A stretch of DNA of 64,000 nucleotides from Herminiimonas arsenicoxydans (GTDB lineage: Bacteria > Pseudomonadota > Gammaproteobacteria > Burkholderiales > Burkholderiaceae_D), in contig CU207211.1 of assembly GCA_000026125.1 (NCBI GenBank), forward strand, positions 1,488,001 to 1,552,000, read 5' to 3'. Within the stretch, counting starts at the first letter, position 1; each line of letters opens with the position of its first letter. Below the pieces are notes generated by a model. It worked only from the letters and a program-made list of their open reading frames with translations. It was not told the DNA's origin and made no database searches. This document shows, piece after piece, positions 33,982 to 41,665 of this stretch. The position numbers and the translations under genes were made by a program.

Positions 33982-34931
33982 TGGCCGTCTATGCGATTAC
34001 CGGCAAACTGGGGTCAGGGAAGGGCAAGGCTGCCATTCAACGCCTGCGCGAATATATGCGTGAAGGAAAACGCGTCGCCACGAACTGCGATGTGTTCCTG
34101 GAACACTTGATGCCCAAACATTCACGCGGCACGATTACGCGCGTTCCTGACAAGCCTACAGCGTACGATCTGTATGCCATCGGCAGCGGCAACAAGTTCA
34201 TCGACTTTGAACCGCTCTGCACGATCACCTCGGCCGGCAATTATTCATTCCAGGCACCGGCACCGAAACTGCTCAAGGGCTTTGATGAAGCCCATAACGG
34301 CGCACTTGTCCTGGACGAATGCGGCTCCTGGTTGAATGCTCGGACCTTTGGCGATAATGGCAGGGCGGACATGCTGGAATGGTGCATTCACGCTCGCAAA
34401 TATGGCTGGGATGTATTTTTCGTGATGCAGAACATCAGCCAGATCGACAAGCAATTGCGTGAAAGCCTGTTTGAGTATGTGGTGCGTCTCAACCGTCTTG
34501 ATCGCATGAAAATTCCGGTCCTGTCACCGGCGCTGAAGTTATTAACTGCTGGCGCCACGAAGGGCACTTTGCCGCGTGTGCATATCGCTGTCGTGCGTCT
34601 GGGGAGTTCAATCGATGGCCTGGTCGCTGATCGCTGGATATTTCGTGGCGATGATCTGAACGACGCCTATAATACGACGCAAGTTTTCAGCTCCAGCTAT
34701 CCGCATGCCATTCATTGCTTGCTGCCGAACTGGCATCGAGAAGGCTATTTACATCCGGAGCCTGTGCCGTTCGGAATTCGCCTGGTACGTCGCTTTGGCT
34801 TCATGCTTGAGCGAAAGCCGCGTAAGGCTGTTATGAGAACGTCGAACCGGTTCCGTGACCTGGTGATGCAGCTACCTGCTGAACAGCGAGTAAAGCATTT
34901 TCAGCGCCTGCAACAGCATGGCGTGATTTGA
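33981..34931 (+). CDS. zot: Zonular occludens toxin-like assembly ATPase (gpI-like)
   Basis: A 316-residue protein of the Zot/gpI family, the inner-membrane ATPase that extrudes filamentous phage. Walker A is GKLGSGKGK at residues 8-16 and Walker B is LVLDECG near residue 113. KYGWDVFFVMQNISQID matches the family. No obvious membrane helix is visible in the C-terminal third, which is unusual, and the protein is at the short end for the family. Despite the name, a toxin role is not implied. Confidence 0.9.
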   Translation: MAVYAITGKLGSGKGKAAIQRLREYMREGKRVATNCDVFLEHLMPKHSRGTITRVPDKPTAYDLYAIGSGNKFIDFEPLCTITSAGNYSFQAPAPKLLKGFDEAHNGALVLDECGSWLNARTFGDNGRADMLEWCIHARKYGWDVFFVMQNISQIDKQLRESLFEYVVRLNRLDRMKIPVLSPALKLLTAGATKGTLPRVHIAVVRLGSSIDGLVADRWIFRGDDLNDAYNTTQVFSSSYPHAIHCLLPNWHREGYLHPEPVPFGIRLVRRFGFMLERKPRKAVMRTSNRFRDLVMQLPAEQRVKHFQRLQQHGVI

Positions 34932-34939
34932 TGGACGCA

Positions 34940-34990
34940 GGGCGCGAATCCGGAGGAAACGGGGGTATGTTTCCGCAGGAATCGCAACCG
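34940..34990 (+). repeat. Phage hairpin repeat, copy 1
   Basis: Begins GGGCGCGAATC, holds the hairpin GGAAAC (34955-34960)/GTTTCC (34969-34974) and ends GCAACCG. Aligned with copy 2 most positions agree. Confidence 0.75.
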
Positions 34991-35230
34991 AATGCCGCAC
35001 ATTCTTCGATTAGACCTATTACGCTGAGTCGAGCCGGTCCCGCAGGGATGATGTGTCTGGCATTGAATCGAGAACCGGGCATTATGTGCATTGATACGTC
35101 CCTTGGCTGGTTATCGCCTTCCAGGCGTCTTCCAGACCAGCAAGGCGGGCATCAATGGCACGTATCCAAGACCAATCTTTCTGCACACCATCCCTAGTGC
35201 TGAAGACCGATTTTGACGTTGAGTGACTCA

Positions 35231-35282
35231 GGGCGGGAGTCTGTAGGAAACGGATTTATCGTTTCCGGAAGAGTTCCAACCG
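35231..35282 (+). repeat. Phage hairpin repeat, copy 2
   Basis: Begins GGGCGGGAGTC, holds the hairpin GGAAACG (35246-35252)/CGTTTCC (35260-35266) and ends CCAACCG. It is in the same orientation as copy 1, 291 bases downstream. Confidence 0.75.
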
Positions 35283-35294
35283 TGCGCCTCATGT

Positions 35295-35636
35295 TCATTC
35301 CGCTAAACCTACCAGCCTCAATTGCACCTGGTGTGTTTCATATGCCTGGTCATTAGCTGCCATCGTCGTGCGCCCGTGGCCCAGGGCGAAGCCCGTCCGG
35401 CCTCGATCTGTCTGGAGACCGTATAGTGCATCCATATACCGACTCTCAAGTGTCAGTAGTCGAAGCGCCCAGGCCGGACAAGGCTGCTTTCCTGACTCCC
35501 AATCGTTCACTGTGCGAATATCTCGGCAGCAAATACGCGCCGCATGCGCGACAGAAAAGCCTCCGAAATCCCGAGTTGTTGCAAATTCAGAACCAAAACA
35601 ATATTTATTTCTACTTTTTATTTTCAGCTTTGCCAT
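35295..35636 (-). CDS. Phage regulator-like protein (DUF3653 type)
   Basis: A 113-residue protein with a helix-turn-helix-like core (FGGFSVAHAARICCRDIRTVNDWESGKQPCPAWALRLL read in parts), matching the DUF3653 phage proteins found in filamentous phages. The start at 35636 (MAKLKIK) follows GGAG; the frame extends upstream to 35717. It is transcribed leftward from the right end of the prophage, facing the structural genes. Likely a transcription regulator. Confidence 0.7.
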   Translation of the reverse strand: MAKLKIKSRNKYCFGSEFATTRDFGGFSVAHAARICCRDIRTVNDWESGKQPCPAWALRLLTLESRYMDALYGLQTDRGRTGFALGHGRTTMAANDQAYETHQVQLRLVGLAE

Positions 35637-35667
35637 TGACGACTCCGTAAACATCTGATCTAAACAC

Positions 35668-35726
35668 AAAAGCCCCAAGTTCTTATCCCGTAGTAGAGCG
35701 AGATTCATTGAGAACATTGGGGCTTT
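35668..35726. repeat. Long imperfect hairpin at the phage right end
   Basis: AAAAGCCCCAAGTTCT pairs with AGAACATTGGGGCTTT across a 27-base loop with one bulged A. Its position beside the attachment site suits a packaging signal or a bidirectional terminator. Confidence 0.65.
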
Positions 35727-35751
35727 GGATTTGTTGTTTCTGGGCTATCTG

Positions 35752-35779
35752 ATTTCGTATAATTTATATTATGTCAAAT
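35752..35779 (+). other. dif: dif site / right prophage attachment site
   Basis: ATTTCGTATAA-TTTATA-TTATGTCAAAT is a full 28-bp dif: XerC arm, 6-bp centre and XerD arm, close to the E. coli site. The XerC arm is phage-derived and the XerD arm is host-derived. It places this locus in the replication terminus region of the chromosome. Confidence 0.88.
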
Positions 35780-35820
35780 AACGAGGCGAATTAAACGAAT
35801 CTAATATCTCCCTCTTCGAT

Positions 35821-35847
35821 ACGCCTGCTAATTGCAGGCGTTTTTTT
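35821..35847 (+). terminator. Intrinsic terminator right of dif
   Basis: ACGCCTGC and its complement with loop TAATT, followed by seven T residues. No plus-strand gene ends nearby, so it may insulate the dif region. The remaining bases to 36035 show no gene. Confidence 0.8.
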
Positions 35848-36035
35848 GACTAGCCACAAAAGCGCTCCGAACTAATCTTCTTACCTATCCGGAAGTAATC
35901 GTCTTACTTTTTGTTTTTGCACTTCCGTTAGATCTTTAGTTCTACGCTTATGGACAGCTAAAATCTATCTTAGCAAGTTTTAAATTGATATCAAAGATCA
36001 CCGCTACACATATATTGCCGTCGAGATTGTGGGAG

Positions 36036-37148
36036 TCAGTTGACTTTGTGAAAGGCACTTCCGGCTGATGCAGGTGTAGCACTATCCTTCAATTCAAAGA
36101 CACATTCTAAGTACGGCTTGACCGAGTCCCATGGCAAATTTTTATCCAGCATAGCGACCAGATTCCGGCCAACTTCAATTATTCCTCCCTGACTGGCCGC
36201 ACGAGCATAATTTAGAGCACCGCCAGAATCTGCTTGCGCATGAAGATCGGTATCCTGATTGCCATAAGCATGAAACTGAGTAATCGAACCAGGCTTAAAT
36301 AGTGAACCGGATCCATTGCACTGCTTCCCATAGACAGGTTCTGATCTCTCAACATGTCCTGAGGCGAAACTGTCTTCAACCACATGGAGTAAGCTGCCAA
36401 AAGCGACTTCGTCTATGTTGCGACGCAGTGCCACATTCCCAAGTGTGAATAAATCTTGAACATTCCATTCGGTTTTACCAAAATGTTCCGAAAAGCCTTC
36501 AATCTTCACATCACGCAAACGCGTGTCCAACCCGTATTCACGCAGTGCGATGCGCCAGCTAAACTCAGCCCACATTAAAATTTTCTTGCGCGTCACCTCC
36601 GGTGCCTCGCCGTCTTTAGATGCCATTGCATGTAGGAATTGGAGGTCGCCAAAATGTGAGCGATGCAGCATCGAATAACCATTTGAAGCATCCATTGTCA
36701 CTCCGCTCTTGGCCTTCTTTTCGGCATCCCAAAAAAGACCCGCCCAGCATTTCGGTTGGGTGATGAAACGTACTGTTTCATCAGTTTTGCATGACAAATT
36801 CTTGGCTTGATCGGGTAATAAGCGAAATGGTGGATCGTCATTCCATCTGACACCGGCGATAACATATGGACTTGCCATACCGAGATCGGCGTCCTGACAG
36901 TGGTTTGTATCACCTTCGCACCCATAGATACGTTGGGTTATTTCTTCGTGTACTGCTTCAGTAAATAGAGGTAGACCTTTTAGCGCAGCACCACTAAGCA
37001 GTTTGTCGAAAAATCCAGAATTCATTCGACTTAACTTGCGTTCCATGGCCGTACCTTCAGTTGATAGCTTAAAGGCATACGCTGGTGCACAGAACGCTAA
37101 AGTGAGAAAGAGAAAAGACCAGCTTGGCGGACAAAGTTTTAAGATCAT
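36036..37148 (-). CDS. Secreted phospholipase C / S1-P1 nuclease-fold protein
   Basis: A 370-residue exported protein (signal peptide ending PAYA near residue 25). Metal-binding features of the zinc phospholipase C/P1-nuclease fold are visible: AVHEEITQRIY, GVRWNDDP, HRSHFGDLQFLHAM and the spaced HVVEDSFASGH, which keeps the H-x3-D-x5-H pattern. Relatives hydrolyse phospholipids or nucleic acids outside the cytoplasm. It lies between the prophage and the TIR-SLOG genes on the same strand, 32 bases after the SLOG gene, so it may share their transcript. Activity is unproven. Confidence 0.7.
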   Translation of the reverse strand: MILKLCPPSWSFLFLTLAFCAPAYAFKLSTEGTAMERKLSRMNSGFFDKLLSGAALKGLPLFTEAVHEEITQRIYGCEGDTNHCQDADLGMASPYVIAGVRWNDDPPFRLLPDQAKNLSCKTDETVRFITQPKCWAGLFWDAEKKAKSGVTMDASNGYSMLHRSHFGDLQFLHAMASKDGEAPEVTRKKILMWAEFSWRIALREYGLDTRLRDVKIEGFSEHFGKTEWNVQDLFTLGNVALRRNIDEVAFGSLLHVVEDSFASGHVERSEPVYGKQCNGSGSLFKPGSITQFHAYGNQDTDLHAQADSGGALNYARAASQGGIIEVGRNLVAMLDKNLPWDSVKPYLECVFELKDSATPASAGSAFHKVN

Positions 37149-37180
37149 TCCTATTTTTCCTCTTTTTTAAACCTTGCTGG

Positions 37181-37750
37181 TTAGGGCGTTTTCAGTAAAT
37201 TACGCCTAAACATGCTTGCGAATGAAATGTCATTCGCAAGTTCTTTTGCATAATCCCCTTTGCGAAAAACTATTTCTGCAGCGGCACCCGTCGAAGGCAC
37301 TGGAAGTATTTTCGCCGTAGGATGTAGCTTACGAAATAATTCGACCTCTTCGTGAATCCCATCCATGCCCCCGATGACAACGGCCGCATGGAACTTCCGA
37401 CTTTGTATCATGTTCATGCGCATAGAATAAATGCTTAAATTTCTATCTCCGTCGATTGCTGAAACATAGCGTTGATCTATAAAATCATCGTTTTCGACTG
37501 GCATCAATTCGGTAAAAAATTTACTTTGAAAAATAGTAATTCGTTCTCGATCTATTTCCGCGTGTCGAGCGTACAGTGAAACTAGTGGAGTGATTGCAGG
37601 ATGACCACCGAATGTTATTCGGCCTACCGGTAGCACTACTTCTATCAATGCTTTTATAGCTTCCCGGATTAGAAACACGTTGGCGGTATCAAAATATTTG
37701 CGATCCCGTTCTGGGAGAGGAACGCTCGCCGAAAGAAAAACATCGATCAT
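37181..37750 (-). CDS. Stand-alone SLOG-domain protein linked to a TIR gene
   Basis: A 189-residue protein with Rossmann-like SLOG features: VGRITFGGHPAITPLV near residues 41-56 and AAVVIGGMDGIHEEVELF near residues 118-135. SLOG domains bind nucleotide ligands; in the Thoeris effector ThsA the SLOG domain senses a cyclic ADP-ribose isomer. Here it is free of SIR2. It overlaps the upstream TIR gene by ATGA, so the two products are made together. Role as a signal sensor is inference. Confidence 0.75.
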   Translation of the reverse strand: MIDVFLSASVPLPERDRKYFDTANVFLIREAIKALIEVVLPVGRITFGGHPAITPLVSLYARHAEIDRERITIFQSKFFTELMPVENDDFIDQRYVSAIDGDRNLSIYSMRMNMIQSRKFHAAVVIGGMDGIHEEVELFRKLHPTAKILPVPSTGAAAEIVFRKGDYAKELANDISFASMFRRNLLKTP

Positions 37751-38910
37751 ATAAGATGTCCCTGCAAAGCAGGCAGAGCGTTCTTCATGCTTATTGTACG
37801 GACGGGTAAATGAGAGTCAAGCCAGCTCAGATGTTTGAGCCAATTTGGGTGTAGTCCCCTACTGTCATAGATAATCCAAATTTCATCGTCCACGCCTTTA
37901 TGCTCTGAGATAGAGTCAAAAATTGCATTGATACGATCAGAAGTCGGACGGCCCACAGCAGGGACTACCGCGAGAGACTTTTTTGAAATGTCCACGGATA
38001 TCCAACGTTGAGGTTGAACGGTAGGATTGAGTGCAAGGTCTCGCGCCAAGTCGCAAAAATAATCAATTAAATGAGCATGCCGTAAAGCCATTGCTTCAGC
38101 TCTTAATTCCTCTGCTCTATCGCAGATATTGCCTATTGCTTCAATAGTTATGCTTGCACCCTGCCCGGGCGTCTGGTCAGAAAAATCTGACAAACCTAGT
38201 TTCAGAAAACGGCTAAACGAATAGTTGCTATCTTCGGTTTGACCTGGCCACAGCAGATGCAGAGTTTGAATTCCCAATAAATTTGCCTGAGCTAATTCGG
38301 CACTGGTCCAGCGTCCTTCTCGAAAACCTGGTGTATCAATAAGGACGATCACGTCAACATCTGACATTCGATGCCACAGTTCAGCTTGAAAATCGACGGC
38401 TGGCGGAACTGATCTTACATCGATAAATACGTCAAATCCTCGCTTATCCAGTTCTTCATAAAGTAGATCGGCGAGCGGCTGAGATCCTATTCTTCTGTAG
38501 CTAATGAAAATCCCGCGCTCTTTGCGGAGCAAGCGAAATGTCTCAAAAACTAGCGATGTCAGACGGGTTACGTTCGTTTCATTCGAAGCGACTTCTATCG
38601 CGTTGATATGTTTTAACTCGTCCGGAATTTCGTCATTTACGGCATCTAATGAAGTGACAACTGGAGCGACTAATATTGAATCTTGAAGTATTTGTTTTAA
38701 GAATGGCGATACATTTCTATCTGAATGACCAAAATAAATTCCCATTGCGGGCTTTTTTTTATCGTATTGATCGAACGTAGAGTCAGTAAGAAATGTAAGC
38801 TCAGTTGGAGAGATTCCAAGATTCACCGCTCGTGCGATCACCGCAGATTTCAGCGCGTCGATGCGGGAGTCCAATTGTCCCATAACAATAATCTGGTACG
38901 ACTGCTGCAT
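37747..38910 (-). CDS. TIR-domain protein coupled to the SLOG protein
   Basis: A 387-residue protein. Residues 1-125 form an N-terminal alpha/beta domain I do not recognise. Residues about 132-225 are a TIR domain: RGIFISYRR, DKRGFDVFIDV and EGRWTSAELAQA, in which Glu205 sits where TIR NADases keep their catalytic glutamate. The C-terminal part (about 240-387) contains SLAVVPAVGRPTSDR and EIWIIYDSRG and is also unassigned. It probably consumes NAD+ or makes a nucleotide signal. The start follows GAGG. It is in one unit with the SLOG gene. Confidence 0.8.
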   Translation of the reverse strand: MQQSYQIIVMGQLDSRIDALKSAVIARAVNLGISPTELTFLTDSTFDQYDKKKPAMGIYFGHSDRNVSPFLKQILQDSILVAPVVTSLDAVNDEIPDELKHINAIEVASNETNVTRLTSLVFETFRLLRKERGIFISYRRIGSQPLADLLYEELDKRGFDVFIDVRSVPPAVDFQAELWHRMSDVDVIVLIDTPGFREGRWTSAELAQANLLGIQTLHLLWPGQTEDSNYSFSRFLKLGLSDFSDQTPGQGASITIEAIGNICDRAEELRAEAMALRHAHLIDYFCDLARDLALNPTVQPQRWISVDISKKSLAVVPAVGRPTSDRINAIFDSISEHKGVDDEIWIIYDSRGLHPNWLKHLSWLDSHLPVRTISMKNALPALQGHLI

Positions 38911-39036
38911 TGTTTATTACCTCAAACGTAAATCGCTCAACCTATCGACGAAATATTTTAATATCGGTCTTAAATTAGTCCGGTTTTGTCGCTCAACTGA
39001 TATTGCCTACGCTGAGATGATTTGTTGATACTTAGG

Positions 39037-39633
39037 TCAACGCCCAGCCAAGCCGGCAGCAGTTTCTATCCAGGAGCCGATATTCGTTCTACCGTTCTGT
39101 TCTACGAAGTCATAGCTCATGCAATGAGTAGATAGCTGAACGATGTTGGTTGTTCTAGGCGCGTCAAACCACAAATCTTTTTCGGGAATCGCAAGCGTAT
39201 AGTCAGCGTATTTCACCCACTTCCCTTCCTTCCACTCCGCTAGGAATATGCCGCTGGTAGTTCTATAGAGCGCCATTTGGGCAAGTGGATTCGCTCCTTT
39301 GATCGAGCTCATTCCTTTGTCGTTTTTTACGCCGTCTATATTGACAGTTAGTAAACCGTTGCCTTTTACTACGCTACGAGCAATTTCGTATCGCACCCAG
39401 CGTCTGGACCATGTACTAGCTCCTGCAAGAACGCATGTAACCGAGGTATTCTCTAAACCTTTTCGTAGAAATGCCTTAAGTACATCATCGCTTTCTTTTT
39501 GCGATGCTTCAAATACGCTGCCGTCGAAAAAACCTTCACTATTTTTTTCGTTCTGAACAACCCAGCTATTTCGTACGTTCCAGGCCCGCCAAACGTCAGG
39601 CGCGTAGTGGAAAGAGAAGAACGTTCTACGCAT
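39037..39633 (-). CDS. ThsB-like TIR protein (DUF1863), copy 1
   Basis: A 198-residue protein of the DUF1863/TIR-like type used by Thoeris ThsB. It starts RRTFFSFHYAPDVWRAWNVRNSWV and has WSRRWVRYEIARSVVKG, with Glu83 in the catalytic position. The KGANPLAQMAL block and a C-terminal helix follow. ThsB proteins detect phage and make a cyclic ADP-ribose isomer. It lies 126 bases before the TIR-SLOG pair on the same strand. Confidence 0.85.
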   Translation of the reverse strand: MRRTFFSFHYAPDVWRAWNVRNSWVVQNEKNSEGFFDGSVFEASQKESDDVLKAFLRKGLENTSVTCVLAGASTWSRRWVRYEIARSVVKGNGLLTVNIDGVKNDKGMSSIKGANPLAQMALYRTTSGIFLAEWKEGKWVKYADYTLAIPEKDLWFDAPRTTNIVQLSTHCMSYDFVEQNGRTNIGSWIETAAGLAGR

Positions 39634-39666
39634 TAATACACTTTCATAAATGATTTAGAACATTCA

Positions 39667-39690
39667 CGATCGTCATCATGATGACGATCG
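39667..39690. repeat. Perfect 24-bp palindrome between two TIR genes
   Basis: CGATCGTCATCA followed by its exact complement, in the 77-base gap between the two ThsB-like genes. It could be an operator or an mRNA hairpin that tunes the second gene. Confidence 0.8.
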
Positions 39691-39710
39691 GATTCTTGAA
39701 ATGATGTAAA

Positions 39711-40187
39711 TTAGCGAGCTTTTACAGCGTCAGTTACCCAACTTTCGATGTTTTGTTTGATGTGATCGTAAACGTATGTGCTAGTTGAAAATGGCGGGTC
39801 ATAAACTTTGCCGCTTACAGCTTTTCCATCAACAACTAGTCCAGTAAATGGATTGGCACCTTTTGTTGATTGATTGCCGTCTGAATCCTTCAGATTATGA
39901 ATGTGAATGGCGAGTACGGCTAGACCGTCTGCCCATGCTTTTTTTATTTCGTGTTTGACCCAACGTCGACTAGCTGTTTTTTCTCCCACAAGTACAACAA
40001 GACATTCTTTCCCTTTCATATTGTCCGCAATCCAATCCTCGATTGCTTTATCACCCTTCTTTTTTATCTCTTCCCACTTATTAGAGTCAAGCAACGGTTG
40101 CTTCTCAATGGCACCGATTTGTCGAACTTGCGATACACGCCAGTTGTCGTCTTTGTAATGAAAGCTGAGGAAGCATTTCTTGGCCAT
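39711..40187 (-). CDS. ThsB-like TIR protein (DUF1863), copy 2
   Basis: A 158-residue DUF1863 protein, first of the minus-strand run. It starts KKCFLSFHYKDDNWRVSQVRQ, and ASRRWVKHEIKKAWADG carries Glu80 in the catalytic position. KGANPFTGL matches the KGANPLAQM of copy 1. The two copies have diverged strongly, so they may sense different phages or make different signals. Thoeris loci often carry several ThsB genes. Confidence 0.85.
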   Translation of the reverse strand: MAKKCFLSFHYKDDNWRVSQVRQIGAIEKQPLLDSNKWEEIKKKGDKAIEDWIADNMKGKECLVVLVGEKTASRRWVKHEIKKAWADGLAVLAIHIHNLKDSDGNQSTKGANPFTGLVVDGKAVSGKVYDPPFSTSTYVYDHIKQNIESWVTDAVKAR

Positions 40188-40357
40188 ATATTTCCCTATT
40201 AATTTTTATTTACGAATCACATGAATGGACAGATGCAGAGCATTGACACTTTTATTACTGCGTATCGGCACATGCTCATATGAAATGGTTAGCTAAAGCT
40301 GTGACCATAAGACGCATGTGCGACCCTGCTTTATCTATGTATTGGTGCATTTATGTA

Positions 40358-40375
40358 ATCCCATATTTATGGGAT
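40358..40375. repeat. 18-bp palindrome downstream of the TnpT-like gene
   Basis: ATCCCATA-TT-TATGGGAT lies about 55 bases beyond the stop of the coiled-coil gene at 40429 and may end its transcript. The rest of the 40188-40428 gap shows no gene. Confidence 0.6.
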
Positions 40376-40428
40376 GTAGCGTTATCATTATTTTTAAAAG
40401 GACTTAAAGAATGCAAAAACTTCAAAGC

Positions 40429-41451
40429 TCATTTATTTAGTGTTGTGTCCCGATCCAAATAAGACTTCAGCTCGCTGGAGAGTGCCTGATGTGTATCGAG
40501 TTTCGCTTGCAACGTGACCAGTTCTATTTGATGTTGATTTAGCTGTCCGGTTACTACAGTGACTTGCTGCATCGCTTCTGCGAGCTGGGTACGCATTTCC
40601 CCAAGTTGAGCATCTTTCTCATCTATTTGCTCTTTCAATAGCCTGTTATTCTGCTCCACGCCCTGCAATTGTTCCAGCTTCTGTTCGAACTGGCGCACGC
40701 GTGTTTGCTGTTCATAGAGTGCTTGCTGGGCGTGCGAAAGGTCTGATATCAACCGTACACCCTCTTTATTGAGCCGTGTCACCTCGTCTTGTTTGACGAT
40801 CAAACCTTGCTGAAGCTGGCGCATTTCTGCCTGCAGACCTTGGACTTGCTGTTCGTGGCGCCGCATGTCCTGGTCCCGTTGTTCTTTGGTCGATTCTCGG
40901 TAGTGCTCCAAAGATTCTCGGGCATGCTGATGCTTTTCTTCCAAGGACTGTCGATGCCGTTCGTTTTCGTCCAGACGTTCCTTGAGCGCCGACACCTGCA
41001 GATTCAAACCTTGGCATTCAACCTTTGTCTGCTGCAACTGCATCGCAGTGTGTTCATGGGACTCTTTTTCCGACGTCCAGGCCGATTTCGCCTGCTGCAG
41101 GCTGGTACTAAGCTCAGTGCTTTCCTGTCGCAATTCCAGAATCAAGGCCGTTTGTCGACGTTCCGTTTCGGCTGCCTCATTGTGAATAGCCGCAATTCTC
41201 GTATCTGCTTCTTCCTCCAATTGAGCTGCCAATCTAGCGACAAGATCTTGCAGCGCATCGCTTAATGGCGCTTTGATAGATTGCCCGCCATCGTCTTCTT
41301 CTAACTCCTTGAGATACTTATGAATTGTGGTCTTGGAGCCAGTATTGCCGAGCTCAACGCGTACCGCGTCGACCGATGGATGCTTGCCCTGCCCTATAAG
41401 GGTGTCGCGGGCTTTCTTAACTTCGGATTTGTAGAGTCCAGTGCGGGCCAT
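40429..41451 (-). CDS. KfrA-like coiled-coil DNA-binding protein (TnpT-like)
   Basis: A 340-residue protein. Residues 1-50 are a KfrA_N DNA-binding domain (KKARDTLIGQGKHPSVDAVRVELGN, TTIHKYLKEL). Almost all the rest is a long coiled coil rich in Q, E, L and R. Together with the divergent tyrosine recombinase it matches the TnpT/TnpS pair that resolves cointegrates in Tn4651-type Tn3-family transposons. A plain KfrA plasmid protein is the alternative. The start follows GGAG. Confidence 0.8.
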   Translation of the reverse strand: MARTGLYKSEVKKARDTLIGQGKHPSVDAVRVELGNTGSKTTIHKYLKELEEDDGGQSIKAPLSDALQDLVARLAAQLEEEADTRIAAIHNEAAETERRQTALILELRQESTELSTSLQQAKSAWTSEKESHEHTAMQLQQTKVECQGLNLQVSALKERLDENERHRQSLEEKHQHARESLEHYRESTKEQRDQDMRRHEQQVQGLQAEMRQLQQGLIVKQDEVTRLNKEGVRLISDLSHAQQALYEQQTRVRQFEQKLEQLQGVEQNNRLLKEQIDEKDAQLGEMRTQLAEAMQQVTVVTGQLNQHQIELVTLQAKLDTHQALSSELKSYLDRDTTLNK

Positions 41452-41665
41452 TATTGCTCCAATGAATTAAGTAATATATTACATACCACGTAATTACATA
41501 CTAATATTAAATGATTTTCAAGCAGTTATTTTTGATTTTAAAGGTTAGATAATGCAGTGTTATCACATGTTATCCGGAAAAACAGCTAAAATTAGCCTTG
41601 GATTGCTGTAACACAGGCAAAGACTGCTTTTTACTTTTCGATTCTGCAAATAGTGAGCCCAATCC
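41452..41665. promoter_or_regulatory. Divergent promoter and candidate resolution site
   Basis: An AT-rich 214-base gap between the two divergent genes. It contains the palindromes GTAATATATTAC (41471-41482) and GTAATTAC (41490-41497), and TGTTATC-type repeats near 41560. In Tn4651 the recombination site lies between tnpS and tnpT, so this gap is the place to expect it. Confidence 0.5.

Larger units (their letters stand above)
34932..35294 (+). other. Phage intergenic region with replication-origin character
   Basis: About 360 bases between the Zot-like gene and the right-end regulator. It contains two copies of a roughly 51-bp element (34940-34990 and 35231-35282), each with a GGAAAC/GTTTCC hairpin. 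Filamentous phages keep their plus and minus origins and the packaging hairpin in such a region, so this is the likely origin. A frame of about 88 codons from 34931 exists but overlaps the first repeat and is not supported. Confidence 0.6.
28909..35768 (+). mobile_element. Filamentous (inovirus) prophage integrated at dif
   Basis: About 6.86 kb between two dif-like sites. The gene order follows filamentous phages: repressor (divergent), ssDNA-binding protein, replication initiator, tiny membrane proteins, major coat, adsorption protein, pVI-like, Zot/pI-like, then a structured intergenic region and a second regulator. No integrase gene is present, as expected for phages using host XerC/XerD. 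No secretin (pIV) gene is seen, so export would use a host secretin. All core genes appear intact, so the prophage may be active. Confidence 0.92.

Noticed and set aside
34931..35197. An 88-codon frame directly after the Zot-like gene (TGATG)
   Set aside because: The coupling is attractive, but the frame runs through the first hairpin repeat, its composition is not protein-like and no family is seen; the region reads better as the phage origin.
29401..35900. The 10-mer GGAAGTAATC at 29401 and again at 35891
   Set aside because: One copy lies inside and one outside the prophage and neither forms a clear dyad; a 10-base match is weak evidence for a repressor operator.
36036..40187. A complete classical Thoeris system (ThsA with SIR2-SLOG)
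   Set aside because: No SIR2 domain is encoded; only ThsB-like proteins and a free SLOG protein are present, so the locus is reported as a variant.
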